Below are positions 1-5,578 of a stretch of DNA of 6,602 nucleotides, one piece after another (position 1 is the stretch's first letter; every line of letters starts with the position of its first letter). The stretch spans positions 1 through 6,602 of the forward strand of contig CAMLKV010000127.1 in the NCBI GenBank assembly GCA_946480635.1. The letters are read 5' to 3'. A program made the translations under genes and the position numbers. The stretch comes from an uncultured Flavobacterium sp. (GTDB lineage Bacteria > Bacteroidota > Bacteroidia > Flavobacteriales > Flavobacteriaceae). The notes under the pieces were generated by a model that saw only the letters and a list, made by a program, of their open reading frames with translations, ran no database searches and was not told the DNA's origin.

Positions 1-99
1 GTTAATAAACATGTCCAAAATTCCAAAATCGATAATTGGTGGACCCCAAAATTTCATTTAAAAAATCAAAAGACGAAATTTTTAATTAAAAAATCATAA
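1..99 (+). CDS. 3' end of an unidentified gene (partial)
   Basis: Frame 1 is open from the window edge for 32 codons to a TAA at 97-99. The peptide is lysine-rich and contains a WWTPKFHLK stretch; I do not recognise its family. Two things favour a real gene end. The stop overlaps the next start as TAATG, the usual geometry of translationally coupled genes, and no promoter-like TAnnTTTG element is visible in these bases for the downstream gene. Against it, frame 2 is also open from the edge to a TAA at 59-61, and a 32-codon open stretch can arise by chance in AT-rich DNA. The sequence left of the window would settle it. Confidence 0.45.
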   Translation, partial: VNKHVQNSKIDNWWTPKFHLKNQKTKFLIKKS

Positions 100-530
100 T
101 GAGGGTTTTATTTATCTTACCAATCATTGCTTTATTTTTTTCTTGTGAAAAAAAACAAGAGAAATGTGAGCTGCCAGCTAAAGAAGAAAAAAAGTTTGAA
201 ATGTACGAAATGTCAGAAATGGCAATGCTCATGGAGCAAATGTATGTTGATAACGAACGTTTAAAACAAAGAATTATAAAAGGAGATACAATAGGAGCGT
301 TTCCGCAGCATTTCTTAAAAATTCATAAAGCTGTAATGACTGACAAGCAAGAAAACGATGAATTCTTCAAATCACACGCATTAGCTTTCATTCAATCACA
401 GAAAATGATTTATGAAGATCCTAAAAATGCCAAAGAACATTTTAATTCAAGTATAGATGAATGTGTGAAATGCCATGAGGTAAAATGTGGAGGACCTATT
501 GTGAGAATTAAAAAATTATACATAAAATAA
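99..530 (+). CDS. Small lipoprotein with C-terminal CxxCH haem-binding motif (cytochrome c-like)
   Basis: A 143-residue protein. The N-terminus is a short hydrophobic signal ending in a lipobox-like LFFSC with the lipidated cysteine at residue 16, followed by a charged EKKQEK linker, so it should be a membrane-anchored lipoprotein outside the cytoplasm. Residues about 32-120 are polar and look helical, with several Met and His residues. A single CVKCH (122-126) fits covalent c-type haem attachment, and another cysteine follows at 130 within CGGPIVRIKKL. A helical chain with CxxCH near the C-terminus resembles class II (cytochrome c'-type) proteins, but the family assignment is inference. The ATG start overlaps the preceding stop (TAATG), and the stop abuts the next start with no gap, suggesting an operon. 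The electron partner is unknown. The motif could instead bind a metal. Confidence 0.8.
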   Translation: MRVLFILPIIALFFSCEKKQEKCELPAKEEKKFEMYEMSEMAMLMEQMYVDNERLKQRIIKGDTIGAFPQHFLKIHKAVMTDKQENDEFFKSHALAFIQSQKMIYEDPKNAKEHFNSSIDECVKCHEVKCGGPIVRIKKLYIK

Positions 531-1196
531 TTGGAACGTAAAATTATAAAGACTGATGACGGTTCTACAACAATTCAGTTAGCGGATTGGGGAGAATGTT
601 ATCATTCTAAACATGGAGCCATTCAAGAGGCTTATCATGTATTTATCAAAAACGGACTTTCTTTGTTAGAAGATAAGTCCGTTTCCATTTTAGAAATAGG
701 TTTTGGGACTGGTTTAAATGCTTTTATTACCTTTTTAGAATCTAAACAAAGAGATTTAACGATAAATTATGTAGGAGTAGAAGCATATCCTGTTTCTAAA
801 GAAGAAATTGAACATATGAATTATGTTGATGAGCTTAAAGCAGAAAAGTTTAAAGAGGCTTTTATATTAATGCATAATACAGAGTGGGGAAAAGAAACTG
901 ATATATCTGAAAACTTTACGCTAATGAAACGGAAACAGTTTTTTCATGATATTGATGATGCTAATCAATTTGATATCGTCTACTTTGACGCTTTTGGTTA
1001 CCCTTTTCAACCGGAACTTTGGAGTGTTGATATTTTTACTAAAATGTTTAAAGCTATAAAAGAAAAAGGCATTCTAGTTACATATGCAGCTCGAGGAGTT
1101 GTTAAGAGAGCAATGAATGAAGCTGGTTTCGAAGTTAAAAAAGTTCCAGGACCTCCTGGAAAGAGAGAAATGTTTATTGCGTTTAAGAATTTTTAA
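531..1196 (+). CDS. mnmD: tRNA 5-methylaminomethyl-2-thiouridine (U34) methyltransferase MnmD
   Basis: This enzyme should transfer a methyl group from S-adenosylmethionine to the aminomethyl group on wobble uridine 34 of certain tRNAs, completing mnm5(s2)U in the cytoplasm. Its 221 residues match the stand-alone methyltransferase family (formerly DUF752) corresponding to the methyltransferase half of bifunctional enterobacterial MnmC. No FAD-dependent oxidase half is present. Visible signatures are YHSKHGAIQE (24-33), the SAM-binding ILEIGFGTGLN (53-63), DAFGYPFQPELW (153-164) and a C-terminal PGPPGKREM. The start must be TTG at 531: it lies directly after the previous gene's stop, in the same frame, and the next in-frame Met is near residue 96, well inside the conserved domain. 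No Shine-Dalgarno sequence is evident. Co-transcription with the upstream cytochrome-like gene is likely; a functional link is not obvious. Confidence 0.93.
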   Translation: MERKIIKTDDGSTTIQLADWGECYHSKHGAIQEAYHVFIKNGLSLLEDKSVSILEIGFGTGLNAFITFLESKQRDLTINYVGVEAYPVSKEEIEHMNYVDELKAEKFKEAFILMHNTEWGKETDISENFTLMKRKQFFHDIDDANQFDIVYFDAFGYPFQPELWSVDIFTKMFKAIKEKGILVTYAARGVVKRAMNEAGFEVKKVPGPPGKREMFIAFKNF

Positions 1197-1240
1197 GGAA
1201 AATTTAATAGTATTTACGTGTTTTGTTTTTGAAAATTTAG

Positions 1241-1248
1241 TAAATTTG
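1241..1248 (+). promoter_or_regulatory. Promoter -7 element upstream of first 65-residue protein gene
   Basis: TAAATTTG matches the Bacteroidota -7 consensus TAnnTTTG exactly and lies 29 bases before the ATG at 1278. A TTG at 1223-1225 could serve as the -33 element, although the 15-base spacer is a little short. No terminator is visible between mnmD and this site, so read-through from the upstream operon is also possible. Confidence 0.5.
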
Positions 1249-1277
1249 AGAATATCAATACCACAAAATTTTTACAT

Positions 1278-1475
1278 ATGTCAAGACAAATGATTGACTA
1301 CACAAAATCGATTCTTGAAAGAGTCAGTTTTGATCCAGCTTTGTTTGGTAAGGAACTTGAAAAAGCGGTAAAAATGCTTTTACCTTACGAAATAGAAGAA
1401 TTAGCTAAATGGTTCTTTAGTTTTACCAAAGGAAAACCAGAACTTAGAAAATGTGAAATCTATTTAACCGTATAA
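1278..1475 (+). CDS. Uncharacterised 65-residue protein, copy A
   Basis: A small soluble-looking protein with no signal peptide or membrane segment. I recognise the general type as a conserved hypothetical of flavobacteria but know no function. It is predicted mostly helical, with residues identical to copy B at DYTK (7-10), VSFD (16-19), LF (22-23), KEL (25-27), LLPYE (34-38), W45, KPEL (53-56) and C59. Alignment with copy B is ungapped over all 65 residues with 37 identities (57%), which supports this ATG as the start and shows that the reading frame is under protein-level constraint. The gene has its own promoter-like element and a strong hairpin terminator overlapping its stop codon, so it may be a single-gene unit. 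Cys59 is the only cysteine and is shared by both copies. Confidence 0.85.
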   Translation: MSRQMIDYTKSILERVSFDPALFGKELEKAVKMLLPYEIEELAKWFFSFTKGKPELRKCEIYLTV

Positions 1476-1509
1476 ATAAAAAAGGGAACTATTAGTTCCC
1501 TTTTTTATT
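1475..1509 (+). terminator. Rho-independent terminator of copy A
   Basis: A perfect 16-bp inverted repeat with a 3-base ATT loop (1491-1493). The central GGGAACT pairs with AGTTCCC, flanked by A-rich and T-rich arms so that the descending arm carries the T tract. The stem begins at the last base of the stop codon. The A/T-rich arms are symmetrical, so it may act on both strands. Confidence 0.9.
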
Positions 1510-1656
1510 TGTCGTTTTCATTGACTTTGTAAGTAAAGTTAGTGAAATAAAAGTTAAAATTGCATTTCATCGATTTTATTTGCTTTTTAACGACAAAAAG
1601 TAATAAATTTATAATGAGTTCTTAAGTCAATTGTTTCATTATTAAGCAAAGTGAGT
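1510..1656 (+). promoter_or_regulatory. Leader and promoter region of second 65-residue protein gene
   Basis: Non-coding stretch between the copy A terminator and copy B. The best promoter match is TTTG at 1579-1582, a 21-base spacer, then TAAATTTA at 1604-1611 (seven of eight positions of TAnnTTTG), 45 bases before the ATG. A 9-bp inverted repeat (1508-1516 with 1589-1597, TTTGTCGTT and AACGACAAA) brackets the upstream part; its arms are 72 bases apart and its meaning is unclear. No convincing RNA gene or reading frame was found here. Confidence 0.4.
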
Positions 1657-1854
1657 ATGCCCCGAATGATTTACGATTACACCAAAAACGTACTTGAAAA
1701 AGTTAGCTTTGACATTAAACTTTTTACAAAAGAGTTAAAGAAAGCTGTTAGAAATTTACTTCCTTATGAACTAGAACATCTAAAAAAATGGCTGTTGTAT
1801 TTCACAAGTGAAAAACCAGAATTGAAACAATGTATTCACATTGTTGATGTCTAA
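1657..1854 (+). CDS. Uncharacterised 65-residue protein, copy B
   Basis: Paralogue of the small protein encoded just upstream. Starting at ATG 1657 gives 65 residues that align without a gap to copy A; the in-frame GTG at 1651 would add two residues that copy A lacks, so ATG is preferred. The shared core is DYTK, VSFD, LLPYE, W45, KPEL and C59. The variable positions are mostly conservative (I/V, R/K, E/K), as expected for two functional copies diverging after tandem duplication and not for a decaying pseudogene. The C-terminal six residues are the least conserved, apart from the final valine. No signal peptide, transmembrane segment or known motif is seen. It has a separate promoter-like region and terminator, so the two copies could be expressed independently. 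Function unknown. Confidence 0.83.
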   Translation: MPRMIYDYTKNVLEKVSFDIKLFTKELKKAVRNLLPYELEHLKKWLLYFTSEKPELKQCIHIVDV

Positions 1855-1877
1855 CTTAACAGAAAAAACGTGAACTT

Positions 1878-1903
1878 AAAAGGAGCTATTTAGCTTCTTT
1901 TTT
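1878..1903 (+). terminator. Terminator between convergent copy B and oxyR
   Basis: AAAAGGAGCTA, a short loop, then TAGCTTCTTTT forms a stem of about ten pairs with one G-T pair, followed by a T-rich run on the + strand. It sits between the convergent ends of copy B and the oxyR-like gene and touches the latter's stop codon. On the minus strand the T tract is shorter, so bidirectional action is plausible but weaker. Confidence 0.7.
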
Positions 1904-2843
1904 ATTTTTTATGTAATGGACTTATAATTTCTACATTCTGGAAAGCGATTGCTCCTCTCAATACTCCCGAAATTACATTTCTTAAAGCGTCTATAATATG
2001 AATTTTTAATTCGTTCTTTGGGAAAATTAAACTCACTTCCCTTGAAGGTTTAGGATCTGAAAAATGACGAAGCTTAGTTTTTTCTTTATCATTAAAATCT
2101 AATGTGTGTAAGTAAGGCAGTAATGTCATTCCTAAGCCTTCATCAGATAGTTTAATTAGAGTTTCAAAACTTCCACTTTCTATTTGAAATTTATTTTCGC
2201 TAGACTGAGATTTACTTTTGCAAATATTCAAAATACCTTCTCTAAAACAATGACCGTCTTGTAAAAGTAAAATTTCATCAACATTTAAATCATCAACATC
2301 AAGTTCTTTTTTTTCAAATTTAGCATGACCTTCAGGAATATAAACCATAAAAGGTTCATAGTATAGAACTACTTCTTTAATTTTCTCTTCTTCAAGAGGT
2401 GTAGCAGCGATGGCTGCATCTAAATGTCCGTTTTTTAATTTTGTGACTATTTCAGCAGTGTTTAATTCCTCTATAATTAGCTTTACTTTTGGATACTTTT
2501 TGATAAAATTATTCAAGAACATTGGCAATAGAGTAGGCATAATGGTTGGAATTATCCCTAATCGAAATTCTCCACCAATATATCCTTTTTGTTGATCTAC
2601 AATATCTTGGATTCTATCAGCTTCATTTACAATGTTTTTTGCTTGAGCTACAATTTTTTGACCAACTTCAGTGAGCTGAATCGGTTTTTTACTTCGGTCA
2701 AAGATTACGATGTCAAGTTCTTCTTCTACTTTTTGAATTTGCATACTCAAAGTAGGTTGTGTAACAAAACATTTTTCGGCTGCAAGAGTAAAGTTTTTGT
2801 ATTCGGCAACTGCCAAAACATATTGTAATTGAGTGATAGTCAT
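1902..2843 (-). CDS. oxyR: Hydrogen peroxide-sensing LysR-family regulator OxyR
   Basis: A 313-residue cytoplasmic transcription regulator of usual LysR length. The N-terminal winged helix-turn-helix covers about residues 1-60 (FTLAAEKCFVTQPTLSMQIQ is the recognition region), a linker helix follows to about 88, and the substrate-type regulatory domain runs from about 91. The OxyR signature LLLQDGHCFREGILNIC (192-208) places cysteines at 199 and 208, the same numbers as the peroxidatic and resolving cysteines of E. coli OxyR. The pocket residues T100, T129, H198 and R201 are also present, with E202 where E. coli has Asp. This predicts disulfide-based peroxide sensing and control of catalase or peroxidase-type genes elsewhere. 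The start ATG is 46 bases from the end of the LETM1-related gene, with a promoter element between. Further cysteine: C25 in the DNA-binding domain. Confidence 0.93.
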   Translation of the reverse strand: MTITQLQYVLAVAEYKNFTLAAEKCFVTQPTLSMQIQKVEEELDIVIFDRSKKPIQLTEVGQKIVAQAKNIVNEADRIQDIVDQQKGYIGGEFRLGIIPTIMPTLLPMFLNNFIKKYPKVKLIIEELNTAEIVTKLKNGHLDAAIAATPLEEEKIKEVVLYYEPFMVYIPEGHAKFEKKELDVDDLNVDEILLLQDGHCFREGILNICKSKSQSSENKFQIESGSFETLIKLSDEGLGMTLLPYLHTLDFNDKEKTKLRHFSDPKPSREVSLIFPKNELKIHIIDALRNVISGVLRGAIAFQNVEIISPLHKK

Positions 2844-2861
2844 TTATAATAAAATTTTATT

Positions 2862-2869
2862 CAAATATA
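2862..2869 (-). promoter_or_regulatory. Promoter -7 element for oxyR
   Basis: On the minus strand this reads TATATTTG, an exact match to the Bacteroidota TAnnTTTG element, 18 bases before the oxyR start codon. A clean TTG -33 element is not seen at the expected distance. It would allow oxyR transcription independent of the LETM1-related gene upstream. Confidence 0.5.
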
Positions 2870-2874
2870 AAAAC

Positions 2875-2891
2875 AATAAGAAAAACTTATT
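2875..2891 (-). terminator. Weak AT-rich hairpin at the end of the LETM1-related gene
   Basis: On the minus strand AATAAG, a TTTTT loop, then CTTATT gives a 6-bp stem followed by GTTTTT. It overlaps the stop codon of the LETM1-related gene and immediately precedes the oxyR promoter element. The stem contains a single G-C pair, so it could only be a weak terminator and may be fortuitous. Confidence 0.3.
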
Positions 2892-4089
2892 ACATGTTTT
2901 TGTCTAAATTTTCGTTAAAAGCCGAAGGAAGTAGTTGTGGTATGAATTTTATTAGAATAGGTAATAGTAAACTTCCTCCAGGAACAAGAAAGATTGTTAG
3001 TGACGGAATACTTTTACAGATGTCAAGAATTTGATTTCTAACTTTTTTCTTTTCTTCTGGAGTTAATTTTTCTGTAGCCGATTTACGTAAAAGTGTCATT
3101 AACTCTTTACTTTGTGAAATCTCCAGAAGCAATCTAGTTTTATTTCGCTGTACCAGTGTTTGTACATTTGAAGTTGTTTGATCGTAGAAATGCTTAACTG
3201 GGTTTGAATAATTAAAATAAGGAATTGATGACTTGTTTTCGGTCAAAAAAGTATTCATATCGGTGATGCTACTTTCAACAAAATCTGCAGAAATTTTTAG
3301 TTCTTTGGCTAGATCAAATAAAAAGTTCTTTTCAGAGCTTTCAATTTGTCCATCATTCCAAAGTGCCATATTTGCTATATCAATCAGATAATAACGCTCA
3401 TAATCGTCATCTAAATAGGAAAAATCGATATTTTGCAACGAAGTTTCTTTAGCCGATTTTTCAAATTTTGAATAACGTACCGACGATTCAAATAATTTTT
3501 GAAGCAAATCATCATAGTTTGATTTGGTTTCTTTAGTATTCAACGCTATTGAAACCACACTTACAATAATTTCTTCAATCTTTTTTAGATACTTTTTAGG
3601 AAAGCTTTCTGTTTCAATAAAACGTTTAAAAGCCAATACATCAATAAAAAGCAAGGCATTCGTCAAGATATGCGAAAAGTTTTTACTTATAATATTGTCA
3701 TTCGTTTTAATTCTATTAGCAATGATTTTTTCAAGTTTACTTTCCGGTGAATCTGTTGGAAGAAAGATATCTAAAAGGCCTGAGTTTTTTGGATGTAACT
3801 CTTTGTAGAAAGCCACACATTTTTGAACGAATTCTTCAGAATTAGCATTGGCAATTTGGAAAACACCAAATAGAGAGTTTAAAAGTGCTATTTTAGAAAT
3901 TTCCTCGGTTGTTAAACCTTTGGTTTCTATTTTTTTGGTTGTTACAAAATGGGTAGCATAACCAACTAAAAAGCCTGTTTTCCTTGTGGCTACATAAAAA
4001 CTTTCAAAGTCATATAAGTTAAATTGCTCTTGTGAGTTTTGCTCAAAGAAAAATTTGTCTACCCAACCATGTGCCGAAGGATTAATCAT
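2890..4089 (-). CDS. LETM1-related protein with TerB-like middle region
   Basis: A 399-residue protein that appears to be of the type named LETM1-related biofilm-associated protein in flavobacterial annotation. Residues about 228-285 (DDDYERYYLIDIANMALWNDGQIESSE onward in pattern) look like a TerB-type helical bundle with an acidic motif. Residues about 330-392 resemble the C-terminal part of LETM1: a charged KLTPEEKKKVRNQ stretch, then a hydrophobic segment (about 362-388) with VPGGSLLLPILIKFIPQLLPSAF. That segment could be one membrane pass or a helical hairpin; there is no N-terminal signal peptide. Mitochondrial LETM1 acts in inner-membrane cation/proton exchange and ribosome contact, but that role cannot be assumed here. 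The start ATG is supported by the PSAHGWVDKFF-type N-terminus and a promoter 64 bases upstream. The gene precedes oxyR on the same strand. Confidence 0.82.
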   Translation of the reverse strand: MINPSAHGWVDKFFFEQNSQEQFNLYDFESFYVATRKTGFLVGYATHFVTTKKIETKGLTTEEISKIALLNSLFGVFQIANANSEEFVQKCVAFYKELHPKNSGLLDIFLPTDSPESKLEKIIANRIKTNDNIISKNFSHILTNALLFIDVLAFKRFIETESFPKKYLKKIEEIIVSVVSIALNTKETKSNYDDLLQKLFESSVRYSKFEKSAKETSLQNIDFSYLDDDYERYYLIDIANMALWNDGQIESSEKNFLFDLAKELKISADFVESSITDMNTFLTENKSSIPYFNYSNPVKHFYDQTTSNVQTLVQRNKTRLLLEISQSKELMTLLRKSATEKLTPEEKKKVRNQILDICKSIPSLTIFLVPGGSLLLPILIKFIPQLLPSAFNENLDKNM

Positions 4090-4152
4090 GAAGCAAATGC
4101 TGCTACTTTTTCTTCTCGTCTCTGTAAATGAATGTAAAAAAAGAAACTATAA

Positions 4153-4160
4153 CAAATATA
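4153..4160 (-). promoter_or_regulatory. Promoter -7 element for the LETM1-related gene
   Basis: On the minus strand this reads TATATTTG, an exact TAnnTTTG match, giving a 5' untranslated leader of roughly 60 bases before the start at 4089. The -33 region is not a clean TTTG. It faces away from the promoter of the DM13 gene across a short shared control region. Confidence 0.5.
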
Positions 4161-4165
4161 TTCTA

Positions 4166-4183
4166 ATGTAACCTAGCTAACAT
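4166..4183. promoter_or_regulatory. Imperfect 18-bp palindrome between divergent promoters (candidate operator)
   Basis: The sequence follows ATGTnAnCTAGnTnACAT: 14 of 18 positions are self-complementary. It lies between the two divergent -7 elements, upstream of the minus-strand one and touching the -33 TTTG of the plus-strand one. That is where a repressor or activator of both genes would bind. The binding protein is unknown, and chance symmetry in AT-rich DNA is possible. Confidence 0.3.
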
Positions 4184-4211
4184 TTTGGCTGCTCGAAACT
4201 AAATAATTTTG
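4184..4211 (+). promoter_or_regulatory. Promoter of the DM13-barrel operon
   Basis: TTTG at 4184-4187 and TAATTTTG at 4204-4211 match the Bacteroidota -33 and -7 elements. The spacer is 16 bases, one short of the usual 17-23. The -7 element lies 20 bases before the ATG of the DM13 lipoprotein gene. Confidence 0.55.
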
Positions 4212-4231
4212 ATAGTATAAATCTTTACGTT

Positions 4232-4651
4232 ATGAATAAGTATTTGTTAATCTTAGTGGCCTTGTTCATGTTATCATGTGAAAAAGAAGGCGAATTGACT
4301 CGAAAAGAAAATAATGTCTCGATTCTTGAAGGAGCTGTTTTAAAATACACAGGTAGTTTTGTGCCTACTTCAGGTATTAATGCCACCGGAATGGTGAAAG
4401 TGTATTTTGATAATGGAGGACATAAGTTAGAAATCGAAGATGCAAATGTATCTTCTGGTCCAGATTTAAAAGTTTATTTGTCAAAATCTGATACTCCATC
4501 TCAATATGTTAATCTCGGAAATTTTGCTGGAAACGGAAATAGTGTTTATTCAATTCCTTCTGAAACCGTAATAACAGATTATCCGTATGTACTTATACAT
4601 TGTCAACAATACAATCATTTGTATGCAGTTGCTAAACTTAATTCAAACTAG
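4232..4651 (+). CDS. DM13-domain lipoprotein (putative electron transfer)
   Basis: A 139-residue protein. The N-terminal hydrophobic segment ends in the lipobox LMLSC with the lipidated cysteine at residue 16, so it should be anchored in the envelope by lipid. Residues about 33-137 fit the DM13 domain: a beta-rich chain with GSFVPTSGINATGMVKVYFD, the hallmark GPDLKVYLS (76-84), and a C-terminal VLIHCQQYNHLYAVAKL segment carrying the single conserved cysteine (C124). DM13 domains occur in animal and bacterial extracellular proteins and have been proposed to carry electrons through that cysteine; this role is predicted, not proven. The gene is preceded by a good promoter match and followed after 18 bases by the barrel protein gene, so the two are probably co-transcribed. 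Confidence 0.87.
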   Translation: MNKYLLILVALFMLSCEKEGELTRKENNVSILEGAVLKYTGSFVPTSGINATGMVKVYFDNGGHKLEIEDANVSSGPDLKVYLSKSDTPSQYVNLGNFAGNGNSVYSIPSETVITDYPYVLIHCQQYNHLYAVAKLNSN

Positions 4652-4669
4652 TTACCTGAAATAAATAAT

Positions 4670-5578
4670 ATGATTAAGAATTTTAAAAATATAATTTTCA
4701 TGTTGATGGTTTTTTATCTTCAACAGATATCAGCTCAGGGCTGTAGTGATGCCGGATTTTGCTCTGTAGGAAACTCATTTAAAGCTGCTACTACTGAAAA
4801 AAAGAACTTGATTGAAATTGGAGGTGTTTATGGAATTGGGGAAGAAGATGTTACCATTTTTTCACCCTATGCTAGTTATACACGTTTGTTTTCAGACAAA
4901 TTTGCTGTAAATGCTAAATTAACTGGAACGGTTGCTAATGGTAGTTTTGGCACAAGAAGTAATGTTGGAGATGTTTTCTTGACTGGAAATTATAAATTCA
5001 ATCCTGATGCCAATAATTTAAAATGGTCAGGTCTTTTAGGAGTAAAAATTCCTTTAACATCAGGTAATGATAAAATAAACAATGTTTCATTGCCTATGCC
5101 GTATCAATCCAGTTTGGGAACTTTTGATATTATTGGAGGGCTTGAAGCTAGCGTGAAAAAATGGGATTTCAATGTAGCTGCTCAAATTCCTTTACATGAC
5201 AATAAAAACTCTTATTTATCAGCTTTGTCACCCACAGATAAATTTGAATCAACCAATTTGTTTCACCGTAAATCGGATGTGTTGTTTAGAGCTACCTATC
5301 GAATTTTATTATTAAATGAAAAGCTTTCTTTAAAACCTAATATGTTGTTTATATACCATTTAGGAAATGACTCTTACGTTAATCAATTTGGAAACAGCGT
5401 TGAAATAGCAAATTCTGACGGATTAACAATCAATGGAAATGTAATCGCCAATTATAAAATAAGCGCCAATAGTAGTATTGAGACTTCTATCGCAACTCCT
5501 TTTGTAGTTCGCGAAGTTCGACCTGATGGTTTAACAAGAGCTTTTACTTTAGGAGTATCATTTAAGCAAGGCTTCTAA
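4670..5578 (+). CDS. Outer-membrane beta-barrel protein, function unknown
   Basis: A 302-residue exported protein. A signal peptide covers residues 1-22 (hydrophobic core, ISA before the cut), giving a mature N-terminus QGCSDAGFCSVGN with cysteines at 25 and 31. The rest is a series of alternating polar and hydrophobic strands with aromatic edges and short turns, and the chain ends in Phe (GVSFKQGF), as expected for a barrel inserted by the BAM machinery. About 12 strands would fit the size. It resembles generic Bacteroidota transporter-type barrels, but I cannot name a substrate. The paired N-terminal cysteines could form a disulfide or bind a metal on the periplasmic side. It starts 18 bases after the DM13 lipoprotein gene, so the two may work together. 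Confidence 0.8.
   Translation: MIKNFKNIIFMLMVFYLQQISAQGCSDAGFCSVGNSFKAATTEKKNLIEIGGVYGIGEEDVTIFSPYASYTRLFSDKFAVNAKLTGTVANGSFGTRSNVGDVFLTGNYKFNPDANNLKWSGLLGVKIPLTSGNDKINNVSLPMPYQSSLGTFDIIGGLEASVKKWDFNVAAQIPLHDNKNSYLSALSPTDKFESTNLFHRKSDVLFRATYRILLLNEKLSLKPNMLFIYHLGNDSYVNQFGNSVEIANSDGLTINGNVIANYKISANSSIETSIATPFVVREVRPDGLTRAFTLGVSFKQGF

Noticed and set aside
148..155. Run of eight A bases early in the haem lipoprotein gene (also 6590-6597 in msrA) as possible phase-variation tracts
   Set aside because: Such runs encode ordinary Lys codons in AT-rich DNA, both frames are intact, and there is no repeat long enough to suggest selected slippage.
1651..1656. GTG at 1651 as start of the second 65-residue protein
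   Set aside because: ATG at 1657 gives exactly the same length as the paralogue and aligns from residue 1; the GTG would add two residues without counterpart.
2410..2828. Plus-strand open frames at 2410-2595 and 2589-2828
   Set aside because: They lie antisense within the well-supported oxyR gene, with Phe-, Asn- and Ile-rich composition typical of shadow frames and no start context or family resemblance.
3524..3808. Plus-strand open frame of 94 codons with hydrophobic stretches
   Set aside because: It is antisense to the LETM1-related gene; the apparent membrane character comes from complementing Lys- and Glu-rich codons on the other strand.
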